DNA of 64,000 bases from CAVPOO01 sp963707015 (GTDB taxonomy: Bacteria > Pseudomonadota > Gammaproteobacteria > Thiohalobacterales > Thiohalobacteraceae): positions 124,001 through 188,000 of the forward strand of contig CAVPOO010000009.1 of assembly GCA_963707015.1 (NCBI GenBank), given 5' to 3'. The position numbers and the translations under genes are program-made. Positions 54,564 to 62,963 of the stretch are shown piece after piece. Under the pieces are notes generated by a model. The model saw only the letters and a program-made list of their open reading frames with translations, had not been told where the DNA came from and did no database searches. How positions within the stretch are numbered: position 1 is the stretch's first letter; the number at the start of each line of letters is the position of its first letter.

Positions 54564-56282
54564 ATGGCTGTAACAAATGCCGATATCGCGGCTGTCTTTG
54601 AGGAGATAGCCGATCTGTTGGATATCCAGGGTGAGAACCCCTTCCGCGTGCGCGCCTATCACAATGCCGCCCGCACCGTTCAGGGTTTGTCACGCAGTCT
54701 GGCCGAGATGGTCGCCAAGGGCGAGGATCTCGAAGCGTTGCCCACCATCGGCAAGGATCTGGCGGAAAAGATCCGGGAAATCGTACAGACCGGCAGGCTG
54801 CGCAAGCTGAAGGAGCTCGAACGGGCAGTATCCCCGGATCTGGCGGCATTGCTGAAGATTCCCGGTATCGGCCCGAGACGCGTGCGAATGCTGCACGAAC
54901 AGCTCGATATCGACAGTGTCGCCGAGCTGGAAAAGGCTGCCAGGGCCGGTCGTATCCGCAAGCTGCCCGGTTTCGGCGCCACGAGCGAGGCCAATATACT
55001 CAAGGGGCTTTCCGAGGCGCAGCAACGCAGCCGGCGTTACCTCTGGAGCGAGGTCGAGGCCGTCGCGACCCAACTCGCGGATTACCTCAAGGCTGCCGGC
55101 GGCGTGAGGCGGGTTACGGTTGCGGGCAGCTACCGGCGGCGTCGAGAGACGCTGGGCGATCTGGACATCCTTGCCACTGCGGCCAGCAGCGGCCCGATTA
55201 TCGACCGCTTTGTGAACTACGAAGACGTCGAGCGTGTGATTTCGCGGGGGGATACGCGTTCCACCGTGGTATTGCACCGTGGCCTGCAGGTCGATTTGCG
55301 GGTTGTGCCGGCGGTGAGTTTCGGGTCTGCGCTGCATTATTTTACCGGTTCCCGGGCGCACAACATCGCGGTGCGGGCCCGCGCTGTGCGCAAGGGACTG
55401 AAAATCAATGAGTATGGCGTCTTCCGGGGCGAGAAACGCATTGCCGGCAAGACGGAGAAGGAGGTCTTTGCCACGGTAGGCCTGCCCTATATCGAGCCGG
55501 AGTTGCGCGAGAACCGGGGCGAGCTGGAGGCGGCGTCCAGGCGACAGTTGCCGAAGCTGATTACCGAAGCCGATATCCGCGGTGATCTGCACATGCATAC
55601 GCGGGAAACCGACGGGCGCGACAGCCTCGAGACCCTGGTGACGGCGGCCCGGGAAAAGGGCTATGCCTATCTCGCAATTACGGATCACAGCCAGCACCTG
55701 ACGGTCGCGAAGGGCCTGACACCGGAGCGCTTGCTGCGCCAGTGCGAAGCGATAGACCGTCTCAACGAATCGCTGTCGGGTATCCGCATTCTGAAGGGGA
55801 TTGAGGTGGACATCCTCGAAGACGGGCATCTCGACCTGAAAGACGACGTGCTGGCGCACCTGGACATCTGCGTCGGCGCCGTACACTCTGCGTTCGGCCT
55901 GTCGCGGCGGCGTCAGACCGCACGAATTATTCGCGCCATGGATAATCCGCATTTGAATATATTTGCGCATCCGACGGGGCGCTTGCTCGGCAAGCGCCGG
56001 GCCTATGAGGTGGATATCGAAAAGGTGCTCGCGGCCGCCCAAGACCGCGGCTGTTTCCTCGAGGTCAATTGCCAGCCGGAACGGCTGGACCTGAATGACG
56101 TTGACTGCAGGCTGGCAAAGGACCTGGGGGTCAAACTGGCGATCTCAACCGATGCCCACAGTGGCGGCCAGTTGAACTACATGCGCTTCGGTATCGCTCA
56201 GGCGCGCCGGGGCTGGCTGGAAAAGCATGACGTGATCAACACCTTGCCGCTGAAGGCCTTGCTCAGGCGCTTGAAACGCTGA
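54564..56282 (+). CDS. polX: DNA polymerase/3'-5' exonuclease PolX
   Basis: A 572-residue family X repair polymerase with a C-terminal PHP nuclease domain. The Pol beta-like part has helix-hairpin-helix motifs (LPTIGKDLAEKI; IPGIGPRRVRML), the nucleotidyltransferase GSYRRRRETLGDLDIL with the paired Asp, and QVDLRVV with the third Asp. The PHP part has DLHMHT, ITDHSQH, GIEVDILEDG, FAHPTGRLLG and STDAHSGG. It is expected to fill short gaps in base excision repair. The start at 54564 was chosen because conserved sequence begins right there (MAVTNADIAAVFEEIADLL). Confidence 0.95.
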   Translation: MAVTNADIAAVFEEIADLLDIQGENPFRVRAYHNAARTVQGLSRSLAEMVAKGEDLEALPTIGKDLAEKIREIVQTGRLRKLKELERAVSPDLAALLKIPGIGPRRVRMLHEQLDIDSVAELEKAARAGRIRKLPGFGATSEANILKGLSEAQQRSRRYLWSEVEAVATQLADYLKAAGGVRRVTVAGSYRRRRETLGDLDILATAASSGPIIDRFVNYEDVERVISRGDTRSTVVLHRGLQVDLRVVPAVSFGSALHYFTGSRAHNIAVRARAVRKGLKINEYGVFRGEKRIAGKTEKEVFATVGLPYIEPELRENRGELEAASRRQLPKLITEADIRGDLHMHTRETDGRDSLETLVTAAREKGYAYLAITDHSQHLTVAKGLTPERLLRQCEAIDRLNESLSGIRILKGIEVDILEDGHLDLKDDVLAHLDICVGAVHSAFGLSRRRQTARIIRAMDNPHLNIFAHPTGRLLGKRRAYEVDIEKVLAAAQDRGCFLEVNCQPERLDLNDVDCRLAKDLGVKLAISTDAHSGGQLNYMRFGIAQARRGWLEKHDVINTLPLKALLRRLKR

Positions 56283-56296
56283 GCGCGGAGGGGGGA

Positions 56297-56498
56297 ATTC
56301 AGAAGCCAGAAGCCAGAAGCCAGAAGCCAGAAGCCAGAAGCCAGAAGAACAGAAGTCAGAATCAGAATACAGAATACAGAATACAGGAGTGAGGCGTGAG
56401 GAGTCAGAATTCGGAGGCCGGAATATGCGATACAGGAGACAGGTGTTCGGGTTTGCGACATTCTGGGTACTGGATTCTGGCTTCCGGATTCTGATTTC
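56297..56498. repeat. Degenerate 7-bp repeat array 5
   Basis: Starts GGGGGGAATTCAGAA, then seven GCCAGAA units, mixed CAGAATA units and GTGAGGC/GTGAGGA. Then come GTGTTCGGGTTTGCGACAT and inverted heptamers (TTCTGGG, TACTGGA, TTCTGGC, TTCCGGA, TTCTGAT). Both edges match array 1. It fills most of the gap between polX and uup. Confidence 0.9.
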
Positions 56499-56579
56499 AT
56501 TGCTCGCGACGGATGGTATATTGGGCAACTGCATCTATGCTCCCGTTTTTTCCTGACTGACAGGCGACGAAGAACGACC

Positions 56580-58502
56580 ATGCCCTTGCTGCGACTCGAC
56601 AAGGTTTCGCTGGCCTATGGCCACCGGGTACTGCTGGATCACGTGGATCTGGAGATCCGGCGCGGCGAGCGGGTCTGCCTGCTGGGCCGTAATGGTGAGG
56701 GCAAGTCTTCGCTGATGCGCGTGATCAGTGGCGAAACGCTCCCCGATGACGGTCGTGTCTGGATCCGCCCGGGTATGCGCATCGCGCATCTGGCGCAGGC
56801 AGTCACGCTCGACAGCACGGACTCGGTGTTTGATGTGGTTGCTGACGGGCTCCCCGAACTCGGCCGGTTGATTTCTGAATACCATCACGCGGCCACCGCG
56901 CTCGGGCAGTCGCACACGCCCGCAGGTCTCGCACGCCTTGCACAGCTACAGCATGCGCTGGAAGTGGCGGGTGGATGGCAATGGGAACAGCGGGTCGAAA
57001 CCGTACTGTCACGTCTGGGTCTGGACGGTACCGCCAGCTTCCATGCCCTTTCCGGTGGCTGGCAACGGCGTGTCATGCTGGCCCGGGCGCTGGTGTGTGA
57101 GCCGGATGTGCTGCTGCTGGATGAGCCCACCAATCACCTGGATATCGAGGCGATCACCTGGCTGGAAGATTTCATGGTGGAGTATCCCGGCGCCTTGCTG
57201 TTTATCAGTCATGATCGCGCCTTCGTGCGACGGCTGGCGACGCGCATCCTTGAACTGGACCGCGGCCTGCTGACGTCCTGGTCAGGGGATTACGATGCCT
57301 ATGTGGACAGAAAGGCGCAACAACTCACGGTGGAAGCACAGCATAACGCCCAGTTCGACAAAAAGCTCTCCCAGGAGGAGGCCTGGATCCGCCAGGGCAT
57401 CAAGGCACGCCGAACCCGCAATGAGGGACGGGTGCGGGCACTGGAAGGTTTGCGCGAACAACGTCGCCAGCGCCGGGATCGCACCGGGCAGGCAGACCTG
57501 CGCCTGGAAGAGGCGGAACGTTCGGGCAAGCTGGTATTCGAGGCCGAGCATGTCCGCAAGCATTTTGGCGATAAGACTGTCATCCGGGATTTCTCGGTGC
57601 GCATCCTGCGTGGGGATCGGGTCGGTATACTCGGTCCCAATGGTGCCGGCAAATCGACCTTGATCAAACTGCTGCTCGGCGAATTGTCACCCGACAGTGG
57701 CCGTATTCTGCGGGGCACGCGACTGCAGACAGCCTATTTTGATCAACAACGGGACCAGCTCGATCCTGCACTCTCGGTGATGGATAATGTCAGCGAGGGC
57801 AGCCAGACGGTCACGATCAACGGCCGCAGCCGCCATGTGGCGGGTTATCTGCGGGATTTCCTCTTTCCTCCCGAGCGCCTGCAGTCGCCGGTGAGTACGC
57901 TCTCGGGCGGCGAGCGTAACCGCTTGCTGCTGGCGCGCCTGTTCGCGCAGCCGGCCAACCTGCTGGTTCTGGATGAGCCGACCAATGATCTCGATGTGGA
58001 AACACTGGAGCTGCTGGAGGAACTGATACTCGGTTATCAGGGCACCCTGCTGCTGGTCAGCCATGACCGGGCGTTTCTGGATAACGTGGTGACCAGTACG
58101 CTGGTGTTTGAAGGGCAGGGCCGGATCGCAGAATATGTGGGTGGCTACAGTGACTGGCTGCGCCAGCGAAAAATCCCTGTGCCGCCTGAATCCGGGCAGG
58201 CGCAGGGCGCCGCGCTTTCCGAGCCGGCACGCGCGGCTGGGGCCGAAAGGCGCAGCGGGCAGTCGCGTAAACTCTCGTACCGGGACCAGCGCGAACTGGA
58301 CGCCCTGCCGGCAAAGATCGAGTCCCTGGAGGCGGAGCAGTCACGGTTGCATGCAGCTGTCAATGATGCCGGATTCTATCAGCGGGCGCCTGATGACATC
58401 ACCACGACCCTGGCGCGGCTGGAAGCACTCGCCGCGGAACTTCAGGCCTGTTATGCCCGTTGGGAGACGCTGGAGTCGCTGGCGGCGTCGGTCGCAAGCT
58501 AG
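56580..58502 (+). CDS. uup: ABC-F ATPase Uup
   Basis: A 640-residue soluble ABC-F protein with two ATPase domains and a C-terminal DNA-binding-type helical domain. Walker A motifs are GRNGEGKSS (about 36) and GPNGAGKST. Walker B with the paired Glu are LLLDEPTNHLD and LVLDEPTNDLD. The first signature is LSGGW rather than LSGGE; the second is LSGGE. The tail (LSYRDQRELDALPAKIESLEAEQ) matches Uup. Uup acts in transposon excision, recombination intermediates and ribosome-linked processes. Its stop codon touches the 165-bp inverted-repeat element. Confidence 0.93.
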   Translation: MPLLRLDKVSLAYGHRVLLDHVDLEIRRGERVCLLGRNGEGKSSLMRVISGETLPDDGRVWIRPGMRIAHLAQAVTLDSTDSVFDVVADGLPELGRLISEYHHAATALGQSHTPAGLARLAQLQHALEVAGGWQWEQRVETVLSRLGLDGTASFHALSGGWQRRVMLARALVCEPDVLLLDEPTNHLDIEAITWLEDFMVEYPGALLFISHDRAFVRRLATRILELDRGLLTSWSGDYDAYVDRKAQQLTVEAQHNAQFDKKLSQEEAWIRQGIKARRTRNEGRVRALEGLREQRRQRRDRTGQADLRLEEAERSGKLVFEAEHVRKHFGDKTVIRDFSVRILRGDRVGILGPNGAGKSTLIKLLLGELSPDSGRILRGTRLQTAYFDQQRDQLDPALSVMDNVSEGSQTVTINGRSRHVAGYLRDFLFPPERLQSPVSTLSGGERNRLLLARLFAQPANLLVLDEPTNDLDVETLELLEELILGYQGTLLLVSHDRAFLDNVVTSTLVFEGQGRIAEYVGGYSDWLRQRKIPVPPESGQAQGAALSEPARAAGAERRSGQSRKLSYRDQRELDALPAKIESLEAEQSRLHAAVNDAGFYQRAPDDITTTLARLEALAAELQACYARWETLESLAASVAS

Positions 58503-58665
58503 GAGCCTGTCCGAGCAATCTGTGCGCAGGGAGGCGAGTGGGAAATCGAGGCCAGTTTTTCGATCGTTTGAGGAGAATAGTTGGTGCTATTTGACGAAAA
58601 GGATCGGAAAAGAGGACCGGTTGTCCGCCGCCGCAGTAGCAACATGATTACTCGGACAGGCTCCT
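58501..58665. mobile_element. 165-bp MITE-like element with 20-bp terminal inverted repeats
   Basis: AGGAGCCTGTCCGAGCAATC at 58501-58520 is repeated inverted at 58646-58665 with one mismatch. The 125 bases between have no coding frame. This is the layout of a miniature transposable element. No target-site duplication is obvious, and no full-length parent with a transposase is in the window. The left end overlaps the last two bases of the uup stop codon. Confidence 0.8.
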
Positions 58666-58747
58666 GGATGAGTCCGTGTCTCGAACGCGCCCCGGCGCGT
58701 GTCGACGGGCAGAGAAATCCGGGTCGCATTGGAACCTTCAAAAAACC

Positions 58748-59878
58748 ATGACGAACAGAATCACCATTATTGGCAGCGGATTCGCTGGCCTGACTGCGGT
58801 GCGCGCGCTGCGGGCGCAAGACCGCGGCGCCGAGATCACCCTGATTGCTCCCCGGCCCGAACTCGTCTACTACCCCAGCCTCATCTGGATACCCGCGGGC
58901 ATCCGTAAGCCCGAAGACGTGGTTGTCCCGCTCGAGAAGTTTTTCCGGCGCAAGCGGGTTGTGTTTCACGCCGCGCAGGCCATCGGGCTGCAGCAGGGCG
59001 GGCGCGTTGTGGCCACGGATAGCGGCGAGATCGCGAACGACGGCCTGATCATCGCCTCAGGCGGGCGTTTCATCAGGAAACTGCCCGGTATCGAGCACGC
59101 GATTACGCCCTGCGAAGGCCTGGCGGCGGCCGTCGCGATACGGGATCGACTGCAAGCGATGCAGGCGGGCACCATCGCGATGGGATTCGGCGGCAACCCC
59201 AAGGAACCCTCGGCCATGCGTGGTGGGCCGATGTTCGAATTCCTGTTTGGCATCGATACCCTCCTGCGTCAACAGGGCCGGCGCCAGCGATTCAAACTGA
59301 TCTTCTTCAGTCCGGCAGCGGAGCCGGGCAAGCGGCTCGGGGCCAAGGCCGTCAAGAAACTGATGGAGCGGATGGCCAGGCTGGATATCGAGACCCATCT
59401 TGGGCACCGGCTGAAGGGGTTCGAGGCGAACAGGGTAATAACCGAGGGCGGGGAATTTGATGCCGACCTGATCCTGTTTATGCCGGGCATGACCGGCAAC
59501 AGCTGGTTTGACAACACGGATCTCGCGCGCTCGGACGGTGGGCTGCTCAAGGCGGATGTGCACTGCCGCGTCGAAGGTGGCGAAAGGGTGTATGTGGCGG
59601 GGGATTCCGGGAGTTTCCCGGGGCCGGAATGGATGCCGAAGCAGGCGCATATGGCAGACCTGCAGGCGAAGGCCGCGGCGGCCAATCTGCTGGCTGAGCT
59701 GAATGGGAACCCGCCAACCGAAACCTTTAAGGTGGAATTGATGTGCATTGTCGACAGTGGCAATCGCGGCATGCTGGTCACACGCACAGCCACCGGTGGC
59801 ATGATGCTCCCGCCGATAACGCTTGGGCACTGGGCTAAACGTTTTTTCGAGTGGTGGTACCTGCGTCAGTATCGCTGA
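58748..59878 (+). CDS. SQR-like NAD(P)/FAD flavoprotein
   Basis: A 376-residue two-dinucleotide-binding-domain flavoprotein of the sulfide:quinone reductase/NDH-2 group. The FAD loop is IIGSGFAGLTAVRAL (7-21), and VYVAGDSGSFPGPEWMPKQAHM is the typical second FAD contact. Cys occur at 122, 273 and 333; SQR enzymes use three Cys, but the spacing here does not let me assign them. The C-terminus (LGHWAKRFFEWWYLRQYR) is amphipathic and aromatic, suited to membrane attachment. The natural substrate is therefore open: sulfide, another sulfur species or NADH. The ATG at 58748 was chosen as directly preceding the FAD motif. Confidence 0.85.
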   Translation: MTNRITIIGSGFAGLTAVRALRAQDRGAEITLIAPRPELVYYPSLIWIPAGIRKPEDVVVPLEKFFRRKRVVFHAAQAIGLQQGGRVVATDSGEIANDGLIIASGGRFIRKLPGIEHAITPCEGLAAAVAIRDRLQAMQAGTIAMGFGGNPKEPSAMRGGPMFEFLFGIDTLLRQQGRRQRFKLIFFSPAAEPGKRLGAKAVKKLMERMARLDIETHLGHRLKGFEANRVITEGGEFDADLILFMPGMTGNSWFDNTDLARSDGGLLKADVHCRVEGGERVYVAGDSGSFPGPEWMPKQAHMADLQAKAAAANLLAELNGNPPTETFKVELMCIVDSGNRGMLVTRTATGGMMLPPITLGHWAKRFFEWWYLRQYR

Positions 59879-60554
59879 AGGGTGCCGAGACGACAGTCAA
59901 GGCATAACGGTTGCTACGCATGGCAAAGCGCGGTCATTGGCGGTAATCCGTGCAGGGAAACTGCGCCGAGCGCTTGCACCGTCTGACGAGGACGTGCTGA
60001 TGGTTCCGTATGAAGCCTTACCGGAGCCGGTAGTACGTTGGCGTCTGGAACAGGGGCTAATGCATTTCGGGGCGCCACCTGATACCGGTTCCGGTGCCCC
60101 TGTCTGCGAAGGCTTCAACAGACCGCTCGGCGGCGCCCGGCTTTGCCCTATCCCCGCCAGTCGCGATAGCAAGCTGCTGGACAGCAGCTTGCTTCCTGCC
60201 CTTGCGCACCCGGCGGTAAGGCGGCTCGGCCTGCATCGAGCTCGAGCACAATGGCCCATACCGGCCCGGGCCGCGAGAGGTGTGGCAGCCGTACTCGATC
60301 GGCGTGAAGTCGTCCCGATTACCCAGGACCAATCAGGTTCAGCGTGATGCCGTGCTCGCGCACGCCGGCAGGCCCGTGCACGTGATGCGCGCTGGCGACA
60401 TCGACCCGGGTGCTATGCCTCGCCCGGTGCCCAACCTCACCGATGAGGAAGGCGTTGGTGTAGACTAACAACTGGAGGATGCGCCGGGGCGCCATGCCGC
60501 GCAGCGTTTGGCGATCGATGGTGGCAGCGGGCTGACACGGCAAACGGAGACAGG
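59879..60554. other. 676-bp gap, no supportable gene; one strong hairpin
   Basis: Several open frames exist on both strands but none has a start signal, a family match or normal composition. AGCAAGCTGCT-GGAC-AGCAGCTTGCT at 60168-60193 is a perfect 11-bp stem, followed by TCCTGCCC rather than T. It could be a remnant element end or an RNA structure. The interval may contain a decayed gene (see rejected items). Confidence 0.5.
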
Positions 60555-61370
60555 ATGAGCGAACAACCCAAGACCCAGAACATGGCACTGTTCTGCGATT
60601 TTGAGAATATCGCACTTGGCGTGCGCGATGCCAAGTATGCCGCCTTCGACATTCAAAAGGTGCTCGAGCGTCTGTTGCTCAAGGGCAATATTGTCGTCAA
60701 GAAGGCCTACTGTGACTGGGAGCGATATAAAGGATTCAAGGCGCCGATGCACGAGGCCGCGTTCGAGCTGATCGAGATTCCGCACGTGCGCCAGTCCGGC
60801 AAGAACTCGGCGGATATCCGCATGGTGGTGGATGCGCTGGATCTGTGTTACACGAAGGCGCACGTTGACACCTTTGTCGTGATCAGCGGCGATTCGGACT
60901 TCTCGCCGCTGGTCAGTAAACTGCGGGAGAACAATAAGGTGGTGATCGGTGTCGGCGTGAAGAGTTCCACCTCTGACCTGCTGATCGCCAATTGCGACGA
61001 GTTCATCTTTTACGACGACCTGGTGCGGGAGGCCAGAAAGCCGCGCCAGGTCAAGCGCAAGGACACGGCCAAGAAAACCGCGCCCAAGGCCGCGACGCCG
61101 AACGACGACGCGAAGAAACAGGAAGCCCTGGACATGGTTTTGGAGACCGTGGAAGACCTGTTTGAAGAGCGGGGCGCGGAGGAAAAGGTCTGGGGATCGA
61201 TGGTCAAGCAGGCCTTGAAACGGCGCAAACCCGGTTTCAGAGAGACCTATCATGGTTTTCGAACCTTCGGAGATTTGCTGGAAGAGGCGCAGTCGCGCAA
61301 ACTCTTGCAGATTGAGTTCGACGAAAAATCGGGCGGTTATATCATCAAGCGTTTCGCGCACGAAGACTAG
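60555..61370 (+). CDS. NYN-domain protein with C-terminal OST-HTH/LOTUS domain
   Basis: A 271-residue protein. The N-terminal NYN (PIN-like nuclease) domain has the acidic residues in LFCDFENIA (Asp15), GKNSADIRMVVDALDL and VVISGDSDFSPLVSKLR. A Lys/Ala-rich linker (about 157-190) leads to a LOTUS-type winged helix (WGSMVKQALKRRKPGFRETYHGFRTFGDLLEEA). LOTUS domains bind RNA, so an RNA-targeted endonuclease is likely by family. GGAGACAGG is the ribosome site. The TAG stop is part of the CTAG edge of repeat copy D. Confidence 0.9.
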   Translation: MSEQPKTQNMALFCDFENIALGVRDAKYAAFDIQKVLERLLLKGNIVVKKAYCDWERYKGFKAPMHEAAFELIEIPHVRQSGKNSADIRMVVDALDLCYTKAHVDTFVVISGDSDFSPLVSKLRENNKVVIGVGVKSSTSDLLIANCDEFIFYDDLVREARKPRQVKRKDTAKKTAPKAATPNDDAKKQEALDMVLETVEDLFEERGAEEKVWGSMVKQALKRRKPGFRETYHGFRTFGDLLEEAQSRKLLQIEFDEKSGGYIIKRFAHED

Positions 61371-61555
61371 ATTACTGCTTCAAGGTGACAATGACGGCTG
61401 CTGACAAATGAGGCTGAGCGCCCGTATTTTTATTTATAGCCACGGAATCCACGGAAGGACACGGAAAAAATTCTAATGCGTGTTGGTTTTTTCCGTGTTT
61501 TTCCGTGGATTCCGTGGCCATATCATTCGTCATTATCAGATTGACGAAGCACTAG
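61367..61555. repeat. MITE-like palindromic element, copy D
   Basis: A 189-bp element with CTAG at 61367-61370 and 61552-61555, inverted relative to copies A and C. Left end CTAGATTACTGCTTCAAGG; right end, read from the other strand, CTAGTGCTTCGTCAATCTG. The core palindrome runs about 61440-61519. The left CTAG contains the stop of the NYN-LOTUS gene, and the right end lies 70 bases before the ChaN-like gene. Confidence 0.9.
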
Positions 61556-61625
61556 GGCCTGTTGACCTGCATGCAGGCGTGGTTGGGTTCATGGCAACAG
61601 GTGCTGAGCTGACAGGAGAACCATT

Positions 61626-62894
61626 GTGTCGAGCCACGGTCAGGAAACGCGCCGGAAAACCGCAACCGGATCGCGTGCAGGCATGGCCGGGGTGAGCGAA
61701 ACAGCCCCGACCTGGCCGCAGTGTTCTTGGTCCAGCCTGGTATTGGTGGTGCTTTTCGTCACCGCTTGCGCGACCCCCGAGCAGCCACGGCATGGCGCGA
61801 TGCCTGGTGGCGGCCAACAGCCGCGGGGCGAGGCGGTCGCACGCCCGATATCTGCCACGCCAGCGCTGGATCTCAGCGCGCTTTCCAACCTGGAAGGCGT
61901 CATTCCCGAGCTCGCGGAGAAGCGGGTTGTGTTTGTCGGTGAGAGTCACGATCGATACGATCACCATCTGACACAGCTCGAGATCATCCGCCGCCTGCAT
62001 GCGATACAGCCCCAGCTGGCGATTGGCATGGAGATGTTTCAGCAACCCTTTCAGCGCTATCTCGATGCCTACGTGGCGGGAAAACTGAGTGAAGCGGAGC
62101 TGCTGCGCAGCACGGAATACTACCGGCGTTGGCGGTTTGATTTTCGTCTCTATGCGCCGATCCTGCGCTACGCGCGCGAGCATCAGTTGCCAGTGGTGGC
62201 CCTGAATCTGCCCGTCGAACTCACGCGCAAGGTGGGCAGAAAGGGTATCGACGGACTCACGCAAGCGGAGCGGGCCGCGATCCCCGAAGCAATCGACCGT
62301 TCTGATACGCTGTATGTGCAGCGCCTCAGGGGGATCTTCGACCAGCATCCCCACAAACAGGGACAGAGCTTCGAGCACTTTCTCGAGGTCCAGCTGTTGT
62401 GGGACGAGGGTATGGCGGAACGCGCCGCGGCTTATCTCAAGACCTATCCTGATCATGCCATGGTGGTGCTGGCCGGCAGCGGGCATCTCGCGCATGGCAG
62501 CGGTATTCCGCGCAGGCTGGTGCGGCGCGTCCCGGTGAGCAGCGCCATTGTACTCAATAGCTGGGAGGGAGGGCTCGAGCCGGGGCTTGCGGATTTTTTG
62601 CTGTTGCCGCAGAAACGTGTGCTGCCGGCCGCTGGCAAATTGGGTGCGCTGCTCGCGGAGCAGGATGGCAAACTCAAGGTTGATACGTGCATATCCGGCA
62701 GTCCCTGCGAGGCCGCGGGGATAAGACAGGGCGATCAGGTACTCGCCGTCAATGGCAAGCCTGTCGTCAATATGGCGGATCTGCGCGAGGTGACCTGGGA
62801 CAAAAAGCCGGGTGACAAGGTCACCCTCGAGATTCGTCGCACGCGCTGGTTCGCACAGCCCCAGGAGCTGAGCTATGAACTCGAGCTTCGCTGA
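61626..62894 (+). CDS. ChaN-family lipoprotein with C-terminal PDZ domain
   Basis: A 422-residue lipoprotein. The lipobox is VTAC (Cys48) after SSLVLVVLFV. The ChaN-type domain has RVVFVGESHDRYDHHLTQLEII, IGMEMFQQPFQRYLDAY, FDFRLYAPILRYAR, LLWDEGMAERAAAYL and VVLAGSGHLAHGSGIPRR. ChaN is a haem-binding, iron-regulated lipoprotein in Campylobacter. A PDZ domain follows at about 340-420 (SPCEAAGIRQGDQVLAVNGKPV). The GTG start has AGGAGA 6 bases upstream; an ATG at 61683 is an alternative. Confidence 0.88.
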   Translation: MSSHGQETRRKTATGSRAGMAGVSETAPTWPQCSWSSLVLVVLFVTACATPEQPRHGAMPGGGQQPRGEAVARPISATPALDLSALSNLEGVIPELAEKRVVFVGESHDRYDHHLTQLEIIRRLHAIQPQLAIGMEMFQQPFQRYLDAYVAGKLSEAELLRSTEYYRRWRFDFRLYAPILRYAREHQLPVVALNLPVELTRKVGRKGIDGLTQAERAAIPEAIDRSDTLYVQRLRGIFDQHPHKQGQSFEHFLEVQLLWDEGMAERAAAYLKTYPDHAMVVLAGSGHLAHGSGIPRRLVRRVPVSSAIVLNSWEGGLEPGLADFLLLPQKRVLPAAGKLGALLAEQDGKLKVDTCISGSPCEAAGIRQGDQVLAVNGKPVVNMADLREVTWDKKPGDKVTLEIRRTRWFAQPQELSYELELR

Positions 62895-62963
62895 GCCCAG
62901 GGCCAGGACCCTGATCGGCGCAGGGCGCAAGGGCAGGGTGATGGGGGATCCTGCTGTTGGGGG

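Noticed and set aside
59823..60347. A 174-codon plus-strand frame starting inside the SQR-like gene
   Set aside because: It overlaps a well-supported gene in another frame, has no start signal and no recognisable domain.
60319..60615. A 98-codon minus-strand frame with fairly protein-like text
   Set aside because: It overlaps the NYN gene start and its ribosome site, and I recognise no family. At most a decayed remnant.
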